DNA of 64,000 nucleotides, from positions 2,191,001 to 2,255,000 of the forward strand of contig NZ_CCXR01000001.1 of NCBI RefSeq assembly GCF_000821085.1, read 5' to 3'. A program made the position numbers and the translations under genes. Source of the DNA: Bacillus sp. B-jedd (GTDB lineage: Bacteria; Bacillota; Bacilli; Bacillales; Cytobacillaceae). How positions within the stretch are numbered: position 1 is the first letter of the stretch; each line of letters opens with the position of its first letter. This document shows positions 53,817 to 62,375 of this stretch, in pieces. The notes under the pieces were generated by a model, which saw only the letters and a list, made by a program, of their open reading frames with translations, made no database searches and was not told the DNA's origin.

Positions 53817-56219
53817 TTATCTGATGACAACAGGCTCTGTATGCCAGATGTCATCAGCATATTCCTGAATCGTCCTGTCGCTGGAAAAGAACCCTGATTT
53901 AGCAATATTGATCAAACTCTTTTTATGCCAGGAAGTTTTGTCACCGAACTGCCTGCCAATCTCCTCCTGTATATCCGCGTAGGAAGAAAAATCCCTGAAA
54001 ACAAAATACTGGTCATTATACGCAAGCAGCGAATCATAAATTTCAGTGAATTCATTGTACGTATCAGGGAAAAAACCATTAACAAGCTGGTCGACGACAG
54101 TACGGATCCTCCGGTCATAGTGATAATATTCCTGGGCGTGATAGCCGCCGTTCTGCTGGTATTCAAGCACTTCCGCCGCGCTCAGGCCGAAAAGGAAAAT
54201 GTTCTCCCTGCCGACCAATTCGGTTATTTCCACGTTCGCCCCATCCAGCGTACCAACGGTCAGCGCACCATTCATCATAAACTTCATGTTTCCTGTTCCG
54301 GACGCTTCCTTGCTTGCAGTTGAGATTTGTTCACTCACATCCGCGGCTGGGAAAATTTCCTCTCCTAGTGAAACCCGGTAATTTTCGAGAAAGACCACTT
54401 TCATCTTTTTATTTACTACCGGATCGTAATTGACCTTATCGGCGACGCTGTTAATCAGTTTGATGACTTTTTTTGCAAAATAATAACCCGGTGAGGCTTT
54501 TGCGCCAAAGATGAACGTTCTGGGATGCATATCATAATGCGGATTTTCTTTGATCCGGTTATACAAGTACATAATGTGCAGAACATTCAGCAGCTGGCGC
54601 TTATAGGCATGCAGACGCTTGACCTGTACATCAAAGATCGAATGAGGGTCAACCGTGACGCCTGTCTTTTCAAGGATCCTGTCCGCCAGCCTCTCTTTAT
54701 TGGCTAATTTGATTTGGGCAAGCTTTTCAAGGAAAGCCGGACTGTCCCTGAATTGCAAGAGCTTATCCAGCTGCATCGTATCCTCGATCCACTCGGGGCC
54801 GATGGAGTCTGTGATCAGCGCCGACAAGCGCGGATTGGCTTTCATAAGCCAGCGGCGGTGGGTAATCCCGTTTGTTTTATTGTTGAACCTTTCCGGAAAA
54901 ACTTGATAATACAAATTCATTTCCCGTTCCTTCAGTATATCTGTATGCAACTTGGCAACCCCGTTAATGCTGTGGCTGCCGACAATGGACAGCGGAGCCA
55001 TCCGGACTTCGTTATGCGCGACGATCGCCATCGACTCAATCCTTTTCCAGTCTCCTGGATACCTGTCCCAAAGCCCCTTGCAAAAACGCTCGTTAATTTC
55101 CTCGACAATCATATAAATTCTCGGCAGCAGTGGCTTGAAAATACGGACCGGCCACCTTTCCAATGCTTCAGACAAAGTGGTGTGGTTTGTATAAGAAAGC
55201 GTATTGACCGTTAAATGCCATGCCTCATCCCAGCCCAGGCCCTCATCATCCATGAGAATCCTCATCAGTTCAGGAACGGCCAACGCAGGGTGGGTATCAT
55301 TGATGTGGATGCTAGTATGTTCATGCAGCTCGAAAATACTGCGGTTTTTCTTTTTGAATGACTTGATGATCGCCCTTAGGCTCGCCGCGACAAGGAGGTA
55401 TTGCTGTTTCAGGCGAAGGATCTTTCCTTCATCGTGCGTATCATCCGGATATAAAAACTCGCAGATTCCCTCGGTTTCTTTTTTATATTTCAAAATATCC
55501 GTATTTGCGGAGAATTTGGAAGGTTCCGCATCCCAAAGCCTGAGCGTGTTGACAGTATGATTGTGATAACCGAGGACCGGCATATCATACGGCACGGCAG
55601 TTACGATTTCGGCATTTATGTGTTTAAAGACGAGCCGGCCATTTTCAACCGTGCTCTCCACTTCTCCCCAAAAAGGGATTTCTTCTGCCTCGTCACCCTT
55701 CCTCACCTCCCAGACATGCCCATGCTTCAGCCATTGCTCGGGAAGTTCAACCTGGTATCCGTCCACAATTGTCTGTTCAAATAAACCATGCTTGTAGCGG
55801 ATTCCGCAGCCATGGCCAGGTATGCTTAAGGAGGCGAGAGAATCGAGGAAACAGGCGGCGAGCCTTCCAAGCCCGCCGTTCCCAAGGCCTGCATCCGCCT
55901 CGAATTCTTCAAGGTCATCCAAATTAATCCCCAGATCTTCAAGCCCTTTACTGACAATCCCCTCTACTCCTAAATTCATTAAATTATGGCGGAGAAGGCG
56001 GCCAAGCAAAAATTCAATCGACAAATAATAAACCTGCTTTTTGCCTGAAGTCCGGTACATTTCATTCGTTTTGATCCAATCTTTGCTGACGTATTCCCTG
56101 ATTAGGATTCCCAATGTCTGAAACTGTTCCCGTCTGGTGCTTTCCTTAAATTTGGTTCCATAAGCCATTTCCAGTTTTGTAATAAAAGCCTCTTTAAATT
56201 CCGGCACACTAGAAAACAT
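53817..56219 (-). CDS. glgP: Glycogen phosphorylase
   Basis: 800 residues, the normal length. Releases glucose 1-phosphate from glycogen. Substrate region GLGNGGLGRLAACFLDS and the PLP lysine in EASGTGNMKFMMNGALT are intact. Start ATG 56219 follows AAGAGGTGA; the last 11 bases of glgA overlap it, so translation is coupled. Last gene of glgBCDAP, with a strong terminator. Confidence 0.96.
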   Translation of the reverse strand: MFSSVPEFKEAFITKLEMAYGTKFKESTRREQFQTLGILIREYVSKDWIKTNEMYRTSGKKQVYYLSIEFLLGRLLRHNLMNLGVEGIVSKGLEDLGINLDDLEEFEADAGLGNGGLGRLAACFLDSLASLSIPGHGCGIRYKHGLFEQTIVDGYQVELPEQWLKHGHVWEVRKGDEAEEIPFWGEVESTVENGRLVFKHINAEIVTAVPYDMPVLGYHNHTVNTLRLWDAEPSKFSANTDILKYKKETEGICEFLYPDDTHDEGKILRLKQQYLLVAASLRAIIKSFKKKNRSIFELHEHTSIHINDTHPALAVPELMRILMDDEGLGWDEAWHLTVNTLSYTNHTTLSEALERWPVRIFKPLLPRIYMIVEEINERFCKGLWDRYPGDWKRIESMAIVAHNEVRMAPLSIVGSHSINGVAKLHTDILKEREMNLYYQVFPERFNNKTNGITHRRWLMKANPRLSALITDSIGPEWIEDTMQLDKLLQFRDSPAFLEKLAQIKLANKERLADRILEKTGVTVDPHSIFDVQVKRLHAYKRQLLNVLHIMYLYNRIKENPHYDMHPRTFIFGAKASPGYYFAKKVIKLINSVADKVNYDPVVNKKMKVVFLENYRVSLGEEIFPAADVSEQISTASKEASGTGNMKFMMNGALTVGTLDGANVEITELVGRENIFLFGLSAAEVLEYQQNGGYHAQEYYHYDRRIRTVVDQLVNGFFPDTYNEFTEIYDSLLAYNDQYFVFRDFSSYADIQEEIGRQFGDKTSWHKKSLINIAKSGFFSSDRTIQEYADDIWHTEPVVIR

Positions 56220-57660
56220 GCGGATCACCTCTTCTTGGAAGCTCTTCATATAACTGCTGGTATCGCAGTGCCGATTGTGTCCAGCTGAAATCGAGTTCCA
56301 TCATTTTACTAACCAGGCGGCGCCATTCGTCACCCCTTCTGTAATAGGAGATTGCCCGTTCAATCGTGTAAAGCATGTCATGGGCATTGAAATTTGTAAA
56401 AGTAAACCCATTGCCGCTTCCGGATACTTCATTATACGATTTGACCGTATCATTCAAGCCGCCCGTCTCCCTCACAATCGGGATCGCACCATATCTCATT
56501 GCAATCAATTGGCTCAGGCCGCACGGTTCGAACTTGGAAGGCATTAAAAACAAATCCGCGCCGCCATAAATCCTGTGGGCAAATGACTCATCAAAGCCGA
56601 TGAAAGCTTTACACTGGCCTGGATATTGGCTGCTCATATGACTGAAGAAATACTCAAATTCCCTGTCGCCTGTCCCAAGGACGATCATTTGGACGCCGGT
56701 GGCCATAATTTCATGAAAAACTCCCCTGACGAGTTCCAGGCCTTTTTGCCTCGTGAGCCTCGTTACCATTGCCATTAAAGGGACATTGTCATCCTGTGGC
56801 AACCCGAATTGCCTTTGGATCGAGCGTTTGTTTTCCAGTCTCGCCTCAAGGCTATCAGCTGAAAAATGGGCATCAAGAAAGGGGTCTGTATCCGGATTGT
56901 ACAATTCATAATCAATCCCGTTTACGATTCCTTCCAAATCAGGGCTTCTCATCCTTAGCACCCCATCAAGGCCCTCACCGAAATAGGCTGTTTTGATTTC
57001 TTCCCTGTATGTAGGGCTTACCGTTGTAATTTTATCCGCTGATATGAGCGCTGCCTTCATAAAATTAATATTTCCGTAGTATTCAAGCTGGTCCGGTGTG
57101 AAATAGCTGTCATCAAGGCCGAGCAAGTCATTCATAACTTCTTTCGGGAAAATCCCCTGAAACTGTAAATTATGAATGGTAAAGACGGTCCTGATTCCCC
57201 TGTAGCCATCCCGATGGCGATACTGTTGATTTAAGAGAAACGGAATCATGCCTGTGTGCCAGTCATGGCAATGGATTATATCCGGATAAAAGCCAAGCTG
57301 CCCAATGCTCTCCAGGACAGCCCTGCAAAAGTATGAAAACTTTTCTCCTTCATCATAGTCGCCGTACATCTGGCTCCGGAAAAAATAATATTGGTTATCA
57401 ACAAAATAATAGACGATCCCGTCATGCTCCAGCTCTTCAATCCCGCAGTATTGGTTCCTCCATCCAAGAGACACCGTGAAATCGCTGACTTTCTTCATTT
57501 TCGATTTAAATTCCTCAGGAATAAGCGAATATTTAGGGAGCATGACTCTTACGTCAAAACCCAAGTTCTTTAACTCCTTGGGCAACGACCCGGCGACATC
57601 CGCCAGGCCTCCCGATTTAATAAATGGTACACACTCCGATACTGCGAATAAAAGCTTCAC
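56209..57660 (-). CDS. glgA: Glycogen synthase (ADP-glucose)
   Basis: 483 residues, GT5 family. The N-terminal ADP-glucose site KSGGLADVAGSLPKEL (KxGGL) and C-terminal PSKFEPCGLSQLIAMRYG with the conserved Glu-rich loop are intact. It extends alpha-1,4 glucan from ADP-glucose. The GTG start at 57660 overlaps the glgD stop (GTGA), and the end overlaps glgP. These overlaps show a tightly coupled operon. Confidence 0.96.
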   Translation of the reverse strand: MKLLFAVSECVPFIKSGGLADVAGSLPKELKNLGFDVRVMLPKYSLIPEEFKSKMKKVSDFTVSLGWRNQYCGIEELEHDGIVYYFVDNQYYFFRSQMYGDYDEGEKFSYFCRAVLESIGQLGFYPDIIHCHDWHTGMIPFLLNQQYRHRDGYRGIRTVFTIHNLQFQGIFPKEVMNDLLGLDDSYFTPDQLEYYGNINFMKAALISADKITTVSPTYREEIKTAYFGEGLDGVLRMRSPDLEGIVNGIDYELYNPDTDPFLDAHFSADSLEARLENKRSIQRQFGLPQDDNVPLMAMVTRLTRQKGLELVRGVFHEIMATGVQMIVLGTGDREFEYFFSHMSSQYPGQCKAFIGFDESFAHRIYGGADLFLMPSKFEPCGLSQLIAMRYGAIPIVRETGGLNDTVKSYNEVSGSGNGFTFTNFNAHDMLYTIERAISYYRRGDEWRRLVSKMMELDFSWTQSALRYQQLYEELPRRGDPHVF

Positions 57661-58685
57661 GTATTATGCCACGCTCCCTGTACCCTGCCTTTCCTGATCA
57701 CACCAGGGCTTTCTTCCGATGCAATCAGTTCGGCACCGTCCTCAATCAGCACATCTTTATCCAGAATGACGTGTTCAAGCACACAATTTTCTCCGACTTT
57801 TGATTTTTGCATAATAATACAATTTTTCACAACCGCACCTTTGCCAATTTTAACTCCCCTGGCGATGATGCTGTTTTCCACAACTCCTTCAATATGGCAG
57901 CCATTCGCAATCATTGAATTGCGGACAGAAGATGTCGAGGAGTACCTCGCAGGAGGCTCATCCTTTACTTTTGTCAAAATAGGCCTCTCTTTCGCGAATA
58001 AGCCATTCCAAATAGTTGGATTCAAGAGATTCTTGCTTGCCTCGGAATAACTGGCGATTGAATCGATTTGAATGGCAAAACCTTCATAATTATGGGAATG
58101 GACACTATAATGGCTGTTCAGATCTGTCACAGCATCCCGAATGGTCTGGTACCCCGTCTCCTCGCGCCTCTCAATCAGTTCAACAAGCAATTCCCTGCTC
58201 AGCAAATAAATATCAAGCGAAACCCCATCCTTTTTGAGTTCGGTGATATCCTTGCCTGATTCGATATGCTCATCAAGAATTGGGCAAAAATCCATGTTGA
58301 AAACTGTATAAGCGTTGGCAACTAACGCGTATGGCTGCCGGCTTCGGGTAAAGAAATCAAGGTTTGCTGCAAAATCCTCCAGCGGTCCGATTCCTGTGAC
58401 CGGCTTGTCATGCAGAGTGGATGGAAAGAAGAACAATCCATCTCTTTTCCGGTTCAAGTCCCAATTCCGCCCCGATCCGAGGTGGTCCATAAGGGACCGA
58501 TATTGATATTTTGAAAAAATAGCAACGCTTTGAATATCGGAATTTACCATATTTGAGAGGATGAAATCTATCAGGCGGTATCTTCCGCCAAAAGGAATGG
58601 CCGCGACAGATCTGTGAATAGTCAATTCATCCAGATCCTTATGGAATGTCGTGGCATCAATAACACCCAGCATATCTTTTTTCAA
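57657..58685 (-). CDS. glgD: Glucose-1-phosphate adenylyltransferase, GlgD subunit
   Basis: 342 residues. The nucleotidyltransferase fold is recognisable (AAIPFGGRYRLIDFILSNMVNSD, NMDFCPILD) with C-terminal left-handed helix repeats (IIARGVKIGKGAVVKNCIIM). The GGQGSRL nucleotide loop of GlgC is absent, as usual in GlgD, which modulates the GlgC partner. Start TTG 58685 after GGGAGGGGC. 20 bases after glgC. Confidence 0.93.
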   Translation of the reverse strand: MKKDMLGVIDATTFHKDLDELTIHRSVAAIPFGGRYRLIDFILSNMVNSDIQSVAIFSKYQYRSLMDHLGSGRNWDLNRKRDGLFFFPSTLHDKPVTGIGPLEDFAANLDFFTRSRQPYALVANAYTVFNMDFCPILDEHIESGKDITELKKDGVSLDIYLLSRELLVELIERREETGYQTIRDAVTDLNSHYSVHSHNYEGFAIQIDSIASYSEASKNLLNPTIWNGLFAKERPILTKVKDEPPARYSSTSSVRNSMIANGCHIEGVVENSIIARGVKIGKGAVVKNCIIMQKSKVGENCVLEHVILDKDVLIEDGAELIASEESPGVIRKGRVQGAWHNT

Positions 58686-58705
58686 TTGTTGCCCCTCCCT
58701 GCGGA

Positions 58706-59854
58706 TTATTTGGACAAGAGATGATCAATTGTATCTTCGGAAACAAGTACAGCTTCGCCATTATCGCCTTTTATGACCGATCCATTCGGGATTGACATAC
58801 CCGGCGAGATAATAGCCTTCTCAATCACACAGCCTGATCCGATGACTGCATCGGGCATAATGACAGACTCTTTAATCGTCGCCCCTTTTTTAATCGATAC
58901 TCCTTGAAAGACGACTGTCTTTTCCACTTGCCCCTCAATGACACAGCCTTCATTTACAAGGGATTCCCGAAGAGTGGCCTCCGGACAAATATACTGCGGA
59001 GGCTGATTTGGGTTGACCGAATAGATGCGCCAGCCCTGGTCAAAAAGATTCAACTCCGAGTTTTCATCAAGCAGATCCATATTAGCCTCCCACAGGCTCT
59101 GCACTGTCCCGACATCTTTCCAGTAGCCCTTAAATGGGTACGCAACAAGTTTTTTGCCTTCTTCTAATAGGCGGGGAATAATATCCTTCCCAAAATCGTG
59201 AGAGGACTCGGGATTTTCGTTATCCCTTTCTAGATATGCCTCGAGCAGTTTCCAGTTAAAAATATAGATTCCCATTGATGCAAGGTTGCTTTTAGGTTCT
59301 TTCGGTTTCTCCGCGAACTCTCTGATTCTATAATTTTCATCTGTATCCATGATGCCAAACCGGCTAGCCTCATCCCAAGGAACTTCAATGACAGAGATTG
59401 TCACATCCGCCTGATTCTCAATATGGTGGTCAAGCATTTTCTCATAGTTCATTTTATAAATATGGTCTCCGGACAAAATCAACACATACTCAGGATCATA
59501 CTGCCTTAAATATGTCAGATTTTGATAAATGGCGCTCGCCGTACCTTCATACCATTTCACCTCAGACGATACACTGTATGGAGGCAGGACAGTAACCCCT
59601 CCATCCATCCTGTCAAGGTCCCAGGCACTGCCGATCCCGATATAACTGTTCAGGACCAACGGCTGGTATTGTGTAAGCACTCCTACCGTATAGACACCGG
59701 AGTTTGTGCAATTGCTTAATGGAAAGTCAATGATCCGGTACTTTCCACCGAATGGCACCCCCGGTTTAGCCAGTTCTTTTGTCAATGAATTCAGCCTGCT
59801 TCCCTGTCCTCCCGCCAGAAGCATGGCCACCATCTTCTTCTTTTGCATTAGCAT
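58706..59854 (-). CDS. glgC: Glucose-1-phosphate adenylyltransferase, catalytic subunit
   Basis: 382 residues. Makes ADP-glucose from ATP and glucose 1-phosphate, the committed step. [14 protein letters not shown] (nucleotide loop), [27 protein letters not shown] and EFAEKPKEP are intact, followed by left-handed beta-helix repeats. The first ATG at 59854 follows AAAGGGGATAA; an ATG two codons later is also possible. Its first 89 bases overlap the glgB reading frame, unusually long for a coupled pair. Confidence 0.95.
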   Translation of the reverse strand: MLMQKKKMVAMLLAGGQGSRLNSLTKELAKPGVPFGGKYRIIDFPLSNCTNSGVYTVGVLTQYQPLVLNSYIGIGSAWDLDRMDGGVTVLPPYSVSSEVKWYEGTASAIYQNLTYLRQYDPEYVLILSGDHIYKMNYEKMLDHHIENQADVTISVIEVPWDEASRFGIMDTDENYRIREFAEKPKEPKSNLASMGIYIFNWKLLEAYLERDNENPESSHDFGKDIIPRLLEEGKKLVAYPFKGYWKDVGTVQSLWEANMDLLDENSELNLFDQGWRIYSVNPNQPPQYICPEATLRESLVNEGCVIEGQVEKTVVFQGVSIKKGATIKESVIMPDAVIGSGCVIEKAIISPGMSIPNGSVIKGDNGEAVLVSEDTIDHLLSK

Positions 59855-61724
59855 TTATCCCCTTTCTCTTTTTGACTGGCCTTAGAATTGATATGCCATA
59901 AGGCGGCACGTTCATTACGATGGAATAAGGCATTCCATGAAACCCTTCATTTTCGGCCTTAATTACCTTTTTATTAATGACTCCTGACCCGCCGTACTCA
60001 ATGGAATCGCTATTTAGGATTTCTCGGTACCTTTCAGGCGCTGGTACGCCAATCCGATAACCTGTATAAGCCTGCCATGTGAAGTTGCAGACAATAACAA
60101 GGAAATCATCCGCATTGTTTCCCTTACGAACAAAGGAGAATATGGATTGATGATGGTTATCCGCATCAATCCATTCAAACCCTTCCGGACTGGAATCCAA
60201 TTGAAACAGGGGTTTGGAGCGTTTATAAAGCTTATTCAATTCTTTTACGTACTCGTTCAGTTTGGCGTGCTTCTCGTAATCTGTGAGGTGCCAATCAAGC
60301 TGCTCTTGGTCTTTCCACTCGGCGAATTGCCCCAATTCCGTACCCATGAAAGTCAGCTTTTTGCCTGGATGGGCAATTTGATAGCCAAGAAGCAGCCTTA
60401 GCTGGGCGAACTTCTGCCAGTAATCGCCCGGCATTTTATCCAGAAGCGATTTTTTCCCGTGCACAACCTCATCATGGGAAAAAGGAAGGACGAAATTTTC
60501 CGAGAAGGCATACATCATCGAAAAAGTCACTTTGTTATGATGATGCCGTCTGTGATTGGGGTCAGTTTCCATATACTTCAAAATGTCGTTCATCCACCCC
60601 ATATTCCACTTGTATGTAAAACCAAGTCCGCCATGCTTGGGATTCGCAGTAACATTCGGCCAGTCCGTGGAATCTTCAGCAATCATAAGAATACTTGGGT
60701 GGAAAGAGGTAACGGCAGTATTCAATTTCTTTAAAAAAGATATTCCGTATGGATTGACTTCATTTTCGGAGCCAGGCCAGTAAATGATATTGGCGACCGC
60801 ATCGACCCTGAAGCCGTCTATATGATATTTTTCCAGCCAGAACAAGGCGTTTGAAATGAGAAAGCTGAGGACCTCAGTTTTTCCAAGATCAAAGTTAGCG
60901 GTGCCCCATACCCGGTTTTCCCGGTCTTTTTCAATCCGGTAATCATACGCAAATCCGCCATCGAAGTTATACAGTCCGTGCGCATCTTTGCAAAAATGGC
61001 CCGGAACCCAATCAAGGATGACACCGATATTATTTTGGTGGCATTTATCGACGAAGTACATAAAATCATGAGGCGTTCCATATCTGCTTGTAACAGAAAA
61101 ATAACCAGTGGATTGGTACCCCCATGAAATATCAAGGGGATGCTCGGTCAGTGGAAGGAGTTCAATATGTGTATATCCGTGTTCAAGAACATAGGGCACA
61201 AGCTGATCAGCAGCCTCCCGGTAATTGAGGAATGACCCGTCCTCAGCTTTTTTCCAGGAGCCGAGATGCACTTCATAAATAGCGGCCGGTTCAGAAACAG
61301 AATCTTTTTTATCACGTTTCCGAATCCACGATCGGTCACTCCATTTATATCCATCCAATGGAGTGACAACCGAAGCTGTGTCTGGCCTCAATTCAGAATA
61401 AAAAGCATAAGGGTCAGCCTTCAATTTCTTTTCTCCGGAAGGAGTAATAATTTCGTACTTATAGAGTGCTCCTGTCAAATCTTTTTCAACAGCAAAAAAC
61501 CAGACACCTTCCTTGTTAACTTTTTCGAAATCATAACCAGCTCCATCCCAGCCATTAAAATTACCGGCCAGCCTTACTGCGGAGGCATGTGGAGCCCACA
61601 CACAAAATTTTGTATATGTTCTGCCGCCTTCATTTATGATATGGGCGCCAAATAACTCATGGCTTTTAAAAAGAGCCCCCTCATGAAACAAATGAAGCTG
61701 AAACTCTGTTGGATGAAACGTCAT
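59766..61724 (-). CDS. glgB: 1,4-alpha-glucan branching enzyme
   Basis: 652 residues, GH13. An N-terminal CBM48-like domain ([19 protein letters not shown]) leads to the barrel with the nucleophile Asp in [13 protein letters not shown], acid Glu in [11 protein letters not shown], and transition-state Asp in [15 protein letters not shown]. It adds alpha-1,6 branches. Start ATG 61724, six bases after AGGTG. The last about 29 residues ([16 protein letters not shown], Gly/Lys-rich) lie over the start of glgC in another frame and do not look like ordinary GlgB. Confidence 0.94.
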   Translation of the reverse strand: MTFHPTEFQLHLFHEGALFKSHELFGAHIINEGGRTYTKFCVWAPHASAVRLAGNFNGWDGAGYDFEKVNKEGVWFFAVEKDLTGALYKYEIITPSGEKKLKADPYAFYSELRPDTASVVTPLDGYKWSDRSWIRKRDKKDSVSEPAAIYEVHLGSWKKAEDGSFLNYREAADQLVPYVLEHGYTHIELLPLTEHPLDISWGYQSTGYFSVTSRYGTPHDFMYFVDKCHQNNIGVILDWVPGHFCKDAHGLYNFDGGFAYDYRIEKDRENRVWGTANFDLGKTEVLSFLISNALFWLEKYHIDGFRVDAVANIIYWPGSENEVNPYGISFLKKLNTAVTSFHPSILMIAEDSTDWPNVTANPKHGGLGFTYKWNMGWMNDILKYMETDPNHRRHHHNKVTFSMMYAFSENFVLPFSHDEVVHGKKSLLDKMPGDYWQKFAQLRLLLGYQIAHPGKKLTFMGTELGQFAEWKDQEQLDWHLTDYEKHAKLNEYVKELNKLYKRSKPLFQLDSSPEGFEWIDADNHHQSIFSFVRKGNNADDFLVIVCNFTWQAYTGYRIGVPAPERYREILNSDSIEYGGSGVINKKVIKAENEGFHGMPYSIVMNVPPYGISILRPVKKRKGINANAKEEDGGHASGGRTGKQAEFIDKRTG

Positions 61725-61865
61725 CCTATTCACCTGCCTATCCTCAGTAATATTCTAGTTTCCATAAATTTACCTACGTAAACATTCTTTAAAATCTTTT
61801 CGACACCCAATTATGGAAAACCTTTAAAAATCGGCGATTTTCCTCAATTCTTTAAGAAATACTCG

Positions 61866-61879
61866 CTGAAGCGCTTTCA
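61866..61879 (+). promoter_or_regulatory. Candidate cre half-site upstream of the glycogen operon
   Basis: The CGCTTTCA half fits the cre consensus, and AAGCGCTT is palindromic, but the left end is one base short. It lies about 140 bases before glgB in a 446-base gap. Confidence 0.3.
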
Positions 61880-61940
61880 AAGAAGGTGAATAAAACCGAT
61901 GCCCAAGTGATGTCGAAAGAGGAAAAAGATGGTAGCAGGG

Positions 61941-62030
61941 CGTTTGTTCATGTGAAAAGTTGAACAAACAAGGAGGAAGTAGCCCATTTTCTGCCTTGTG
62001 AAGGCTCCTCTATTTTCTTTTTTGCTTAAT
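61941..62030 (+). other. Hairpin-rich stretch between glgB and the toxin locus
   Basis: GTTTGTTCA pairs with TGAACAAAC near 61941-61970, followed by a weaker GAGG/CCTC stem and a T-rich run. No frame with a ribosome site is seen. It could be the leader or 3' end of a small transcript. Confidence 0.35.
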
Positions 62031-62035
62031 TCGGG

Positions 62036-62181
62036 TATAATGAACTAAATGAGAGAATGAAAAGGCCGGCCATGTTGGAGCATGCCCGGACCTTGATCGA
62101 CGGTTCCCGGAAATGCTAATTGGGAATAAAGCAATAACCCGCCTCTTCTGCTTGCCGGCTCAAGGGTGGGTTATTTTTTTT
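62036..62181 (+). ncRNA. Predicted antisense RNA (antitoxin) of a type I toxin system
   Basis: A consensus -10 TATAAT (62036-62041) with a weak -35 (TTTTCT, 17-base spacer) would start an RNA near 62048. The hairpin AATAACCC (62133-62140) / GGGTTATT (62168-62175) followed by TTTTTT would end it near 62181. It runs convergent with, and overlaps, the end of the small toxin gene, as in BsrG/SR4-type systems. No coding frame with a ribosome site is seen. Confidence 0.6.
62133..62181 (+). terminator. Terminator of the predicted antisense RNA
   Basis: AATAACCC and GGGTTATT enclose a 27-base loop with an inner GCCGGC-like stem; TTTTTTTT follows. It overlaps the toxin stop codon on the other strand. 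Confidence 0.7.
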
Positions 62182-62254
62182 GGTTTACAGACAGTACAGC
62201 AACAATCAGGCTAGCGAACGAAATGGCCAGCATTAATCCTTGAAAAACCGTCAT
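62171..62254 (-). CDS. Putative holin-like (type I) toxin peptide, 27 residues
   Basis: MTVFQGLMLAISF, a hydrophobic helix to residue 23, then NQKK. This matches the putative holin-like toxin family: a short Met-Thr-Val start, one membrane helix and a basic tail. ATG 62254 follows AAAGGGGGTGATG, an exceptionally strong ribosome site. Upstream at about 62320 on the minus strand TGTTATAAT is an extended -10 promoter. It is probably inserted in the membrane and growth-inhibiting when unrepressed. A convergent RNA is predicted as antitoxin. Confidence 0.8.
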   Translation of the reverse strand: MTVFQGLMLAISFASLIVAVLSVNQKK

Positions 62255-62314
62255 TAAGCATCACCCCCTTTCACTGGGAGTGCTTTTAACCACCCTTGAT
62301 GAACCGCCGATTAG

Positions 62315-62323
62315 GTTAATTAT
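62315..62323 (-). promoter_or_regulatory. Extended -10 promoter of the toxin gene
   Basis: TGTTATAAT on the minus strand combines the TG extension with a perfect TATAAT. The -35 region is weak. Confidence 0.55.
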
Positions 62324-62375
62324 AACATATATCCGCCTATTTTACGAACATAAGTTCGCTTTTATTCCATATAAA

